Part shown: positions 42,973-52,212 of the stretch, one piece after another
Position numbering within the stretch: position 1 is the first letter of the stretch
How the letters are laid out: every line of letters starts with the position of its first letter
Assembly: GCF_016613535.2 (NCBI RefSeq)
Contig: NZ_CP071518.1
Coordinates: forward strand, 3,534,001-3,598,000
Direction of reading: 5' to 3'
DNA length: 64,000 nucleotides
From: Lysobacter solisilvae
GTDB taxonomy: Bacteria; Pseudomonadota; Gammaproteobacteria; Xanthomonadales; Xanthomonadaceae
The notes under the pieces: model-generated
The model's database searches: none
Told to the model about the DNA's origin: nothing
Seen by the model: the letters and a program-made list of their open reading frames with translations, nothing else
Program-made: the position numbers and the translations under genes

Positions 42973-44229
42973 CCGGCTGCCTGGCCGGACGGCGCGCGGC
43001 GGCCGGCAGGGTCGAGCGCCAGGAAGCGCTCGCGCGCGGCGACGCCCTCGTCGGGCTGGTCGATGAAAAAGCCCTGCACCCCGAGGCCGTACAGCTGCAT
43101 GGCTTCGTCCCTGGACCAGCTGCGGGCCCGTGGCCGTCTGGTTGAGATAGCGCGCTTCGGCGCGCAGCGTGTAGGGGTGGACGAGCAGGCCCAGGGCCAA
43201 TGCGTCGGCCAGCATCGGGTGGACCCGATCGGCGTGACACGACGACACATCGACGCCGCCGCAGCCATCGGCCACGATGACGGTGGCCCCGTGCGGCAGC
43301 AGGTTGCCCTTCCACGGCCCGATGCCGCTGGCGTAGTGCTTCTTCAGCCAGTCCAGCGCCGGCGCGGTGGCCAGGTGCGCGTAACGCGTCGCCGGCCCCA
43401 GGCCGCCTCCGACGGCATCGACCAGGGTGCCGTACACCGCGCGCAAATCGTCGCCCTGCGCCAGGTGCCAGCGCAGGTCATGCGGCATCGACGACGCCAG
43501 CTCGCCATACAACTGCACCAGCGGAAACCGCACGCCCGCCGCGGGCATCAGCGTGCGCTGCAGTTCCAGCAGGTTCTCGATCTCGAAGCTCTGGATGTAG
43601 ACCTGCGCGGGGTCGGTGAAGCCTTCCTCGACCAGTGTCCGGATCAGTGCCGCGCCCAGGCAGATCCCGATCGGCGTGCCGTCAATATGGCGCCCTTCGC
43701 GGGCGAAATACGTCGGGTGCTTGGTTTCCGGATACACCCCGATGCGTCGGTGTGGGCTGCTGTGCGCCCTGGCGAGGCGGACGATCTCGGCGAACGTGGG
43801 TATCGGGTACAGGCCGTCGAAGCGCGCGTTGGCGGACCGCACGTCGGGAATGCGCTCGCGCGCCCGCAGCGTGCGCAGTTCGGCCAGGGTGAAGTCTTCG
43901 GTGAACCAGCCGGTGACCGATCGGCCGTCGACCGTCTTGGTCGTGCGCAGGTGCGCGAACCGCGGATGGCGCGCGACGTCGGTGGTGCCCGATATCTCGT
44001 TCTCGTGGCGCGCGACCAGCACGCCGTCGCGCGTGGCCACCAGGTCGGGCTCGATGAAATCCGCCCCCTGGCGGATGGCCAGCCGATACGACTCCAACGT
44101 GTGTTCGGGCCGATAGCCACTCGCACCCCGGTGACCGATGACGATCAGGCCATGCGCATCCGGGGCGTGCGAAGCGGCGGTCACGGGGCGCGATTCCTCG
44201 TCGACAACGGGGTTGGCGGCAGCACGCAT
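42969..44229 (-). pseudogene. glpQ: Glycerophosphodiester phosphodiesterase, frameshifted near its 3' end
   Basis: GDPD-family enzyme that hydrolyses glycerophosphodiesters. Motifs are VIGHRGASGYRPEHTLESY and the catalytic D/E pair in GADFIEPDLVATRDG. HENEISGTTDVA and YPETKHPTYF follow. The frame is intact to ...NQTATGPQLVQ. It then shifts at the CCC of 43109-43111, and the conserved end (DEAMQLYGLGVQGFFIDQPD ...) continues in another frame to the stop at 42969. Deleting one base restores a normal C-terminus. ATG 44229 or 44277 may be the start. Probably a sequence error. Confidence 0.85.
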
Positions 44230-44277
44230 GTCGGCCGGGCCATGGCGGCACGGGCTCGACGCATGATGAACCTGCAT

Positions 44278-44514
44278 CGGCCATCAGGGAACGCCGCGCG
44301 GGCTCCGGCTGCTGCCGGCTGTTCCGGTCATTGCCTGGCTGGCCCGGCTCCGGACCCGGGCCGCCAAGTCCGCCGCGCAGCCGGCATGCATCGCCACGCC
44401 GCGCGCTCTTGGAAGTTGGCCAGCAGGCGCCGCCATCGGGCAGCTACCGTGGACCGCTTTCGCGCAGGGGGCTTGCCGGCTTGCGGACGCCGGCCCGCGA
44501 CCGGCCCGCGCCGG
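44278..44514. other. Gene-free stretch between GDPD and RsiV-like genes
   Basis: About 237 bp of GC-rich sequence. No convincing gene, RNA, repeat or terminator was seen. It must hold the promoter of the minus-strand GDPD gene, but no clear element stands out. Confidence 0.3.
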
Positions 44515-45411
44515 TCAGGTGCTCTGGAACAGGCCGCGGTACTGCGGCGCCACGTAAGGCAGCAGCGCCGCGGCAGGTACCTCGACGGTCTGCGTGCCAT
44601 CGGAATACGGACCCACCTGGTAGGGCGGGAACACGAAGCGCATCGCGCGGATGTGGCCATCACTGCCCACCACCGGCTCGAACTGGCTGTAATGCGCCGG
44701 GTCGGGCTGGGTGCCGTCCTCGATCATCTTGCTCGCGCTCTTGAGCACTTCCACCCGTTCGCCGGCCGGCAGTTCATCGGCATCGACGCGCTGGGACAAC
44801 GCCGTGTGCAGCTGCTCGCGCACCAGGCCGGCGATGGCTTCCCAGCCTTTCGCATCGGGCACCAGGTCCTGCGCGGTGAGCAGGCGGTTCTGCGCCGGCA
44901 ACCACACCCAGCGTCCGATCAGCGGCGCGCCATGCGCACCGCCGGTGTAGCTGCTGCCGTCCACGGCCACGACCACCAGCTGGGGCGATACGTGCAGTTC
45001 GCTGAAGGGCAGCACGAGCTCATAGGCCGCTTCGCTGCCCCCCTTTTCACGCCCCTGCACCGCCTGCATCAGCTCGGCGCGCGCGGCGTCCGAATAGCGA
45101 CGCAGTTCCGCGGCCAGGCCGGGGTACCGGGTCGCCACGGCCGGATAGCTGATGCCGATGATGTAGTCGGGCGTGTGTTCGGTGACGTCCTTGAGCTCCA
45201 TCGCGGGTGCGGCGGCCGGAGCGGCAGGCGCGCCCGAGGTCGCCGGTGCCGGAGCCCCGGGCGCCTGCGGTTGTTCCTTGCGGCACGCCGGAAGCGTGCA
45301 GGCCAGCACCAGCACGGCCAGGACAGCCGCGGGGATGCGCCGCGCGGCGGCTGCCGGCAGCGGGTTGGAATGGGGGTGGGAAGCAGTGCGTGTGCGCGGG
45401 ATTCGGCGCAT
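44515..45411 (-). CDS. DUF3298/DUF4163 (RsiV-like) lipoprotein
   Basis: A secreted protein of 298 aa with a signal and lipobox-like cysteine (AVLAVLVLACTLPACRKE), a proline/alanine linker, and a DUF4163-like region (DYIIGISYPAVATRYPGLAA). The DUF3298 segment has the typical G-x-H motif (SSYTGGAHGAPLIGRW; LTAQDLV) and a C-terminal PPYQVGPYSDGTQTVEVP. Such domains occur in the anti-sigma factor RsiV and in lysozyme-binding proteins. Function is not proven. ATG 45411 was preferred; 45438 adds nine residues. Confidence 0.83.
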   Translation of the reverse strand: MRRIPRTRTASHPHSNPLPAAAARRIPAAVLAVLVLACTLPACRKEQPQAPGAPAPATSGAPAAPAAAPAMELKDVTEHTPDYIIGISYPAVATRYPGLAAELRRYSDAARAELMQAVQGREKGGSEAAYELVLPFSELHVSPQLVVVAVDGSSYTGGAHGAPLIGRWVWLPAQNRLLTAQDLVPDAKGWEAIAGLVREQLHTALSQRVDADELPAGERVEVLKSASKMIEDGTQPDPAHYSQFEPVVGSDGHIRAMRFVFPPYQVGPYSDGTQTVEVPAAALLPYVAPQYRGLFQST

Positions 45412-45524
45412 TGGGATCGGTCCTTGTTTGAGCGGCACGGTATCGCCGGCCGCGTGATGTCCTTATTCACGTAAAAGCGCGTCGCAGGCAGACACGGCGC
45501 GCGATTTCGCCCGCTGGCGGGCGA

Positions 45525-46238
45525 CTACCACTCCGTGCGTTGCGGCAGCAGGCCGCGCAGCTCGGCGTCGGTGAGGTTGCGCCATTGTCCGACCTTGAGG
45601 TGCGCGAGCTTGACGTTGCCGATGCGCACGCGGATCAGCTGTTTCACGCGCAGGCCGAAGTGCGCGGCCATCAACCGGATCTGCCGGTTGAGCCCCTGCA
45701 CCAGCACGATGCGGAACCCGAAGCGCCCCAGCTTGCCGGTCCGGCACGGCAGCGTGGTCTGGCCATGCAGCGGAACGCCGCGGCTCATGCCGCGCAGGAA
45801 TTCGTCGGTGACCGCGTGGTTGACCGCCACCAGGTATTCCTTTTCCAGCTTGTTCTCGGCGCGCAGGATCTCGTTGACGATGTCGCCGTTGCTGGTGAGC
45901 AGGATCAGGCCTTCGGAATCCTTGTCCAGCCGTCCGATCGGGAAGATCCGCTTGTCGTGGCCGACGAAGTCGACGATGTTGTCCTTCACACCCGACTCGG
46001 TCGTGCAGACGATGCCGACCGGCTTGTTGAGCGCGATGTACACGTGCTTGCGCTGGCCCTTGGCCGCGGTGCGCACCGCCAGCTTCTGGCCGTCGACCAG
46101 GACCTCGTCGCCCTCGCCGACCTCGGCGCCGACGCGGGCCCGCAGGCCGTTGACCGTGACCCGGCCCTCGGCGACGAGGCGGTCGGCCTCGCGCCGGGAG
46201 CAGAAACCGGTGTCGCTGATGTGCTTGTTCAATCGCAT
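45525..46238 (-). CDS. rluF: 23S rRNA pseudouridine synthase RluF-like
   Basis: RsuA-family pseudouridine synthase. An N-terminal S4 RNA-binding domain ([40 protein letters not shown]) precedes the catalytic domain with [18 protein letters not shown]. The nucleophilic aspartate is in [24 protein letters not shown] and [17 protein letters not shown] are also typical. Substrate choice among RluB/E/F types is judged RluF by the [20 protein letters not shown] block. ATG 46238 was chosen over 46256. Confidence 0.88.
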   Translation of the reverse strand: MRLNKHISDTGFCSRREADRLVAEGRVTVNGLRARVGAEVGEGDEVLVDGQKLAVRTAAKGQRKHVYIALNKPVGIVCTTESGVKDNIVDFVGHDKRIFPIGRLDKDSEGLILLTSNGDIVNEILRAENKLEKEYLVAVNHAVTDEFLRGMSRGVPLHGQTTLPCRTGKLGRFGFRIVLVQGLNRQIRLMAAHFGLRVKQLIRVRIGNVKLAHLKVGQWRNLTDAELRGLLPQRTEW

Positions 46239-46319
46239 GGGCGCGCATGCTGGCACACGCCAGCCGGTTTGTAGAGCCGCCGATGCCGGGACCGGGCCTT
46301 CGGCGGCCCCGCAGCGGCC

Positions 46320-46646
46320 TCAGGCCAGCAGGTCGGCGTACTGGACGTGCTTTTCGATCCACCCGGCGGCGTAGGAACAGGCCGGGCGCACGCGCACGCC
46401 GGCCTCCCGGGCGAACTCGAACACCGCGCGCACCAGCGCCGAGGCGATACCCCGTCCCTCCAGGGGCCGGGGCACGCCGGTGTGGCTGATGACCAGGACG
46501 TCGTCCTCGTAACGGTAGGCGACTTCGGCCTCGAGCCCGTCGACGACGGCGGTGAAACGGTGGCCTACCGGATCGTGGTGGATTTCAGGGGAAGCCATGG
46601 TCGGGGCCGGATCGGAACTGGTGGACGCGTGCTCAGTGTCGGGCAT
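46320..46646 (-). CDS. GNAT-like N-acetyltransferase (YjdJ type)
   Basis: A 108-aa minimal Gcn5-related acetyltransferase-like protein. The core contains AEVAYRYEDDVLVISHTGVP, the acetyl-CoA loop LEGRGIASALVRAVFEFARE and the final VRPACSYAAGWIEKHVQYADL, typical of the YjdJ/GTNAT group. Acceptor is unknown. ATG 46646 overlaps the histone-like gene upstream by 14 bases. A start at 46598 (MASPEIHHDPVGHRF) is closer to the family start. Confidence 0.88.
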   Translation of the reverse strand: MPDTEHASTSSDPAPTMASPEIHHDPVGHRFTAVVDGLEAEVAYRYEDDVLVISHTGVPRPLEGRGIASALVRAVFEFAREAGVRVRPACSYAAGWIEKHVQYADLLA

Positions 46647-47499
46647 CGCGCCGCCCCTGGTTGTGGCGATCCTCGGTGCTGATGCTGCCCTCCAGGGCCG
46701 GCTTGCGGCTTTCCTGGGCGTGCAGGACTTCCGCGCTCGCCATGGCGGAGGCTTCGGCTTCGCTGCCGTGGTAATCCGAGCTCAGCGGCTGGCCGTGCGG
46801 CGTTTCCATCTGGCGCCACGCCGGCGTCTGCCGGTCGCGCTCGTGCTTGGCTTCCAGCAGCTCGCGGGTGTTGGCCAGCGCCTGCTCCGGGGTGATCTTC
46901 TGGCGGGCGCGCCGCGGCTGCGCGGTGGTGCCGGCGCGCTTGGCCGGGGCCTTCCCGGGCCGGGTGGCCTTGACGGCCTTCGGCGCCAGGGTGCCGGTCG
47001 CCTTCATGCTGGACTTGATTGCCTTCGTGGCTTTCGTGGCTTTCGTTGCCTTGATGGCCTTCGTGGCCTTGGAGGCTTTCGTGGCCTTTACCGCATTGAC
47101 GGCCTTCGTAGCCTTCGTAGCCTTGGTGGCCTTCACGGCTTTGGTGGCCTTGGTGGCCTTGGTGGCCTTCGTGGCCTTGGTGGCTTTCACAGCCTTGGTC
47201 ACCTTCGGCGCCTTGGAGGCCTTGGTGGCCTTGCTGGCCCTGACGGTCTTCGTTGCCCGGCCCTTGGTGGCGGCCGTCGCCTTGGCGACCTTGCGGGCAG
47301 GCGTCGACTTCTTCGCCGCCTTCCGGGCCGTCGCCCTGGCCGGTGCGGCCTTCTTCGCCGCGGCGGAGCGCCTCATGGAGGCCTCCCCCGGACGGGTGGT
47401 CGCGCTTGCCGCGGTCGCCCGTTTGCGGGTGGCCGTCTTGACGGCCTTCTTGGCCGAACGGGTCGCCTTCTTCGCGGTTTTGCGGGCTCTAGTCGCCAT
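46633..47499 (-). CDS. Lysine/alanine-rich histone H1-like DNA-binding protein
   Basis: A 288-aa protein with an N-terminal (K/A/T)-rich tail comparable to histone H1 C-terminal domains or AlgP. It consists of many KAT/KAV triplets (KATKATKATKATKATKAVKA) from about residue 90 to 170, interrupted by KAPKV, KAVNA and KAIKSSMKATG. The C-terminal ~80 residues are not repetitive (ITPEQALANTRELLEAKHER). A strong AGGGAGAG ribosome binding site precedes ATG 47499. Likely a nucleoid-associated protein. The repeats invite length polymorphism. Confidence 0.85.
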   Translation of the reverse strand: MATRARKTAKKATRSAKKAVKTATRKRATAASATTRPGEASMRRSAAAKKAAPARATARKAAKKSTPARKVAKATAATKGRATKTVRASKATKASKAPKVTKAVKATKATKATKATKATKAVKATKATKATKAVNAVKATKASKATKAIKATKATKATKAIKSSMKATGTLAPKAVKATRPGKAPAKRAGTTAQPRRARQKITPEQALANTRELLEAKHERDRQTPAWRQMETPHGQPLSSDYHGSEAEASAMASAEVLHAQESRKPALEGSISTEDRHNQGRRDARH

Positions 47500-47599
47500 G
47501 TTCTCTCCCTTCGTGTCGAAGCGGACGGCCCAGCAGCCGCCCGGTCTTGGCCTGCGGCGATCGATAGCACGGGCTGCATTCACGCCAAGTGAGCGGCGG

Positions 47600-47662
47600 A
47601 CAGTGACCGTACGCGTCATTTCGCCCCGTTCGATTGGGGACGGTGACCTCGACCGTCACTGT
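47600..47662. promoter_or_regulatory. Inverted repeat ACAGTGAC...GTCACTGT between divergent genes
   Basis: 8-bp arms at 47600-47607 and 47655-47662 flank the centre of the 252-bp region between the minus-strand histone-like gene and the plus-strand 64-aa gene. It may be a regulator-binding site or simply a stem. Nothing else definite lies in this region. Confidence 0.35.
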
Positions 47663-47751
47663 TCCAGGCAATTCGGGGAATTTCTGGCTGGCACGGAAGC
47701 TGCTTGGTTTCTCGTCAATCCGTTGTCCGTTATCCAGGTGAGGGTAAGCCC

Positions 47752-47946
47752 ATGTCCGAGATGTCGACGGCGCCGATCGAGCAGTTCAGCGACGAAGCCC
47801 TGATGCACCGCTTGTTCGAGCTGTACGAACACCCCGAGGACCATGCGGCGGAGATCGCGGCCCTCGACGCCGCCATCCTGGCGCGCCTGGCCGCCACCTA
47901 TACGCCCGATCCGGGCGGATCGCCGCGAATCCGCTTCGCCGCGTAG
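47752..47946 (+). CDS. Small acidic hypothetical protein (64 aa)
   Basis: It starts MSEMSTAPIEQFSDEALMHR and ends YTPDPGGSPRIRFAA. It is predicted to be helical and acidic, with no membrane segment. An AGGTGAGGG lies about 10 bases before ATG 47752. Not assigned to a family. It is divergent from the histone-like gene and convergent with the rhomboid gene. Confidence 0.6.
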   Translation: MSEMSTAPIEQFSDEALMHRLFELYEHPEDHAAEIAALDAAILARLAATYTPDPGGSPRIRFAA

Positions 47947-48018
47947 CTGCGCACGGCCACGTTCGGCGACCCGACGGCAAGCGCCGTCGCGGTCAGCCCG
48001 CACGATCACCCCGCACGA

Positions 48019-48621
48019 TCACCCGAAGCTGGGATTCATCAGCCGGTTGAGGAAGTGCGTGCCGATGCGCTGGTCCATGGCCAGCATGAAGAGCACGCCA
48101 TAGATCGCACCGGACAGGTGCGCGCTGTGGTTGATGTTGCCGCCGCCCTGCCGGTCCTTCCAGAACGAATAGGCGACGTAGCCGATCGCGTACAGCACCG
48201 CGGGCACCGGCACGGGGATGAAGATCAGCGACCAGGGTTCCAGCAGGATGAAGGCGAACAGCACTGCCGACACCGCGCCGGAAGCGCCCAGGCTGCTGTA
48301 GTGCGGATCATGCCGGTGGCGCAGGTAGGTCGGCAGGATCGCGACGACTATCGCCGAGAGATAGAACAGCGGAAACACCACCGGCCCGGCCACGGCGGTC
48401 ATGAACTGCTCGATCATGCGGCCGAAGAAGTACAGCGTGATCATGTTGAACAGCAGGTGCGACCAGTCCGCATGCAGGAAGCCGTGCGTGAGCAGGCGGT
48501 CGTACTGGTGCTGGCGATCGATCGCCGGCGGCCACAGGATCAGGCGCTGCAGCAGCCGGGGCCGCTCGAAGGCCTGCCAGGACACGACAACGGTCAGGAC
48601 GATGAGGGCGAAGGTGAACAT
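48019..48621 (-). CDS. Rhomboid family intramembrane serine protease
   Basis: A 200-aa polytopic membrane protein with rhomboid motifs. These are FLHADWSHLLFNMITLYFFG (HxxxN region), the catalytic serine in YSSLGASGAVSAVLFAF (GASG) and the catalytic histidine in NHSAHLSGAIYGVLFML. Six membrane spans are consistent with the GlpG-type core. Substrate is unknown. It is separated from the upstream lipoprotein gene by 92 bp. Confidence 0.93.
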   Translation of the reverse strand: MFTFALIVLTVVVSWQAFERPRLLQRLILWPPAIDRQHQYDRLLTHGFLHADWSHLLFNMITLYFFGRMIEQFMTAVAGPVVFPLFYLSAIVVAILPTYLRHRHDPHYSSLGASGAVSAVLFAFILLEPWSLIFIPVPVPAVLYAIGYVAYSFWKDRQGGGNINHSAHLSGAIYGVLFMLAMDQRIGTHFLNRLMNPSFG

Positions 48622-48713
48622 GTCGGGCGGATTCTCGTTGCGCGTGCGCCGGACCGGGCGTGCGGGGCGGGCCTGCCCGCCGGGCCATCAGGAATGCGTG
48701 GGCTGCCGTTGCG

Positions 48714-49352
48714 TCAGCGCGCGGCGTTGAATCGCGCCGCGATGGCCTGGGCACGCAGTTGCGCCAGTTCGTCCTGGCGCGTCTTGAACGCACCGGCCAG
48801 GTCGGCGGCCATGCCCTGCCAGGGGTCGCCGAGGGATGCGTCCATTTCCGCGCGCCCGTCCTCGACCTGCTGGCGCTGTTCGGGCGGCAGGTCGGACGCC
48901 TGGGCCTGCGCGCCCATCGCCTTGAGCGCCTTCTGCATTTCCGCCTTGCCCAGCACGGTGTCGACGGCATTCTTGACGAACAGGTAGCGCGCCGGCGTCA
49001 GGCCCGACGCCCTGGCGCCTTCCACCTCGGTATCCAGCGTGGCCATCTCCATCATCGCGGTGGCCTCGGCGTCCTTGTCGGCGCGGCTGCGCGCCTGGGC
49101 GACCTTGTCGCCCGCCGCCTTGAGCAGTGCGATCTCCTGCTGCATGCCGCGGGCGTAGGCGTCCAGTTCGGCCACGCGCAGCGGGCCGTCGTCGACGGCG
49201 GGCGCCGCGGCCTCGGCCGTGCGGCCGTTGGCCGGCGCCTCGATCCGGGGGGCGGCGACGTCGGCCGCGGGCTCATCGCCCTTGCCGCAGGCGGCGAGCG
49301 TGGTGGTCAGGGCAAGCGCGAGGGCGACGCGCGCGATGGAGGCGATCTTCAT
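48714..49352 (-). CDS. Lipoprotein, function unknown
   Basis: A 212-aa product with a lipoprotein signal (ALALALTTTLAACGKGDEP). The mature protein is helical and alanine/glutamine-rich (LDAYARGMQQEIALLKAAGD; GDPWQGMAADLAGAFKTRQD). No family is recognised. ATG 49352 starts the signal; 49400 gives 16 extra residues without signal character. It lies 44 bp downstream of the broken POT transporter gene on the same strand. Confidence 0.7.
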   Translation of the reverse strand: MKIASIARVALALALTTTLAACGKGDEPAADVAAPRIEAPANGRTAEAAAPAVDDGPLRVAELDAYARGMQQEIALLKAAGDKVAQARSRADKDAEATAMMEMATLDTEVEGARASGLTPARYLFVKNAVDTVLGKAEMQKALKAMGAQAQASDLPPEQRQQVEDGRAEMDASLGDPWQGMAADLAGAFKTRQDELAQLRAQAIAARFNAAR

Positions 49353-49396
49353 GGAAAGTCCCGTGGACAGGTCAGATGGAAAAATGTGCAGGGCGG

Positions 49397-51030
49397 TCAC
49401 TGCGTCCGGTAGTTGTCCTGCATCGGATAACCGCGCGCATAGACCGCGAACGCCGCGGCGGCCACGAAGGCGAACGCGGCGAAGAAGAACATCAGGAACG
49501 CGTTTTCGCTCAGGCCGGTGGTGGCGATCTTGGCGATGACCGCTTCATTGCGGACCGCGGCATTGGTGATCAGCACCCACAGGCTGCCGAAGGTGCTGGT
49601 GAGGTACCAGAACGCCATGATCACGCCCTTCATCGACTGCGGCGCCTGGCTGTAGGCGAACTCCAGGGCGGTGGCCGACACCAGCACCTCGCCGAAGGTC
49701 AGCAGCAGGTAGGGCACGCCCTGCCACGCCAGCGAGGTCGGCGCACCCGAATCGATCTGCAGCTGGATGAGGCCGGCGACCACCCAGGCCAGGCCCGAGA
49801 AGCCGATGCCCCAGCCCATGCGGCGCAGCGCGGTGGGGGCGATGCCTATGCGACGCAGCGCCGGATACAGCAGCAGGTTGTTGAACGGGATGATCAGCAT
49901 CACCAGCAGCGGATTGAGCGCCTGCATCTGGCTGGCTTCCTTGACCAGGAAGCTGGGCCACCAGGCCAGGTCATGCGGCACCACCATGGCTTTGCCCTGC
50001 AGCACCCAGGTCGAAGCCTTCTGGTCGAACAGCGACCAGAACGGAGTGGTCAGCGCGAACACGATGATGATGCGCAGTACCGCGCGCACACCGTCCACCG
50101 CCTCGGCGGGATGATCGGCGCGGGCGCGCTCCAGCTGCATCCAGGTGCCGATGCCGCCAAAGGCGATGAGAGAGCCCAGGGCCAGGCAGGCGGTGATGAC
50201 GAACCCGAAGTCCTCGGGCCAGAAGGCCAACTGCGCACCGAACAGCAACGGCATCGATATCAGCAGCAGCACCGCCGCCAACGCCAGGCCGAACATGAAT
50301 ACCACCAGGCCTCTGGCCGGCCCTGCCCGCCTGCCTGCGCCGTCAGCGCCGTGCGGGCGACGTTGAAGAACGAATGCGGGTCCTCGCCGCGCGTCGGAGG
50401 CACGCGGACGTACTGCTTGCGGCCGAGCCAGAAGATCAGCGTGGCCAGGAACATCAGCACGCCCGGAATGCCGAAGGCGACCGCAGGGCCGAAGTTGCGC
50501 AGGAACAGCGGCATCAGCAGCGAGGCGAAGAAGCTGCCGAAGTTGATCGTCCAGTAGAAGAAATCGAAGACGATCTTGGCCAGGTGCTTGTTGGCCTGGG
50601 TGAACTGGTCACCGACGAAGGACACCACCAGCGGCTTGATGCCACCCGAGCCCAGCGCGATCAGGAACAGGCCGGTGTAGAAGCCGGTGCGGTTGTCCTC
50701 GAACATCGCCAGGCACGCGTGGCCGGCGCAATAGATCAGCGAGAACCACAGGACGGTGTTGTACTTGCCGAAGTAGCGGTCCGAGAGCCAGCCACCCAGC
50801 AACGGAAAGAAATACACGCCGATGACGAAGCTGTGGAAGACCTCCTTGGCCATCCCCTCGCGTTCGGCCTCGGGCAGGTAGGCCAGGATGACGCTGCTGA
50901 CCAGGAACTGCACCAGGATGTTGCGCATCCCGTAGAAGCTGAAGCGCTCGCAGGCCTCGTTGCCGATGATGTAGGGAATCTGCCGGGGCAGGCGTGCCGC
51001 CGGCGCGGCGGAGGCTGCAACTTCGCTCAT
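49397..51030 (-). pseudogene. POT family peptide MFS transporter, frameshifted
   Basis: A proton-dependent oligopeptide transporter of the inner membrane. The N-terminal part, from ATG 51030, carries the family motifs IPYIIGNEACERFSFYGMRN and GVYFFPLLGGWLSDRYFGKY, and later GSGGIKPLVVSFVGDQF. At about 50308-50325 the frame is lost. The C-terminal half (VFMFGLALAAVLLLISMPLL ... FNNLLLYPALRRIG) continues in another frame to 49397. One missing base explains it. Each half alone would lack half of the membrane segments. Possibly a sequence error. Confidence 0.85.
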
Positions 51031-51308
51031 GAAAACGGCTCGCTGGTGCGGATGTCGCGGAAGGCCCAAGCCTACCCGATCGGGCCCGGCGGATGCCCGT
51101 CGCGCCCAGGGCGCCGCTTCGCGCGCGGGCGGATCCGATGCGGCAGCGCCGAAGGCCATGTTCGGCAAGGCGCCGCACCGGCCATGGCGAGTGGCGTGGA
51201 GTGGCGGCGCCTGGCACTGGCCGCACTTGCCTGCCCGACCTTCCCCGCCGGACCTTCCCTGCCGATCGCGCTTTCAGGCGCCCGCGGGACGCGTCCGGGC
51301 GGGATGCC

Positions 51309-51942
51309 TCACGACCACTCGGTCAGCCCTTCGGCCTCGTAAAGCGCCTGGAAGGACGGCCGCATCTTCATGCGCTGCGCCAGCGCGGCCAGGTGCGGCC
51401 AGGTCGTGGCGGGCTGGGGCATGTTGCGCGACCAGCGCATCAGCATCGTCAGGTAGAAGTCGGCCGCGCTGACGTGGTCGCCCAGCAGGTAGGGGCCATG
51501 TGCGCCCAGGTGCGTGTCCAGCCGGTCCCAGGCGGCGTGGATGCGCGGGGCCACCTGCTCCAGCACCCGTTCGCGATGGTCCTCACCGGCCAGTTCATGC
51601 GGGTACCACCAGATGCGGAACAGCGGCTGCACCACGTTGGCCAGGTGGAACATCCACTGCAGGTAGGCCGGACGCAGGGCGTCATCCGCAGCCGGGGCCC
51701 AGGCCCGCGTCCGCATGCCGCTCGGCCAGCAGCATGCTCAGGGCCGAGCATTCGAAGCGCGGCACGCCGTCGTCGATCAGCGTGGGCACCACGCCATTGG
51801 GATTGAGCGCGAGGTATTCCGGCGACTTCTGCTGGCCGGCCTTGGTGTCGACCAGGCTGAGCTCGTGCGGGACGCCAAGTTCGATCAACAGCCAGTGCAC
51901 GACCATGCTGGCGGCGCCGGGGGCGTAGTAGAGCCGATACAT
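51309..51942 (-). pseudogene. Glutathione S-transferase family protein, frameshifted
   Basis: The N-terminal thioredoxin-like GST domain (MYRLYYAPGAASMVVHWLLI; PNGVVPTLIDDG; ECSALSMLLAERH) and the C-terminal helical domain (LRPAYLQWMFHLANVVQPLF; GPYLLGDHVSAADFYLTML) lie in two frames. They join at the CCC of 51698-51700. Deleting one base gives a continuous ~210-residue GST. The extra base is again in a three-base homopolymer. Sequence error is likely. Substrate is unknown. Confidence 0.86.
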
Positions 51943-52212
51943 GCCGCGTCTCCGTGTGGAATGCGCGCATGATCGCACGCGGGCCGACGTGCCCGCGCCG
52001 GCCACGTCGCCGTCGGCAGGTGCCGTCGCCCGCTGTCTTGCATGGCGCTCGGCAGCGTCCCATCGGCGCCACGCCGGCTTCGCGCCGCGCCCCGTTACCA
52101 TCGCCGGTCCCGGAGCCGCTGCACCCGGGATTGGCCCAGCGCCACCGGCCCCGTCCGGTCGGCAACCCCGGACCCCGCCGGGCCGGCACCCGTCATTCGC
52201 CAGGAACCCTCC

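Noticed and set aside
43063..45474. An 803-residue plus-strand open frame
   Set aside because: Antisense to the GDPD and RsiV-like genes; composition typical of GC-rich shadow frames.
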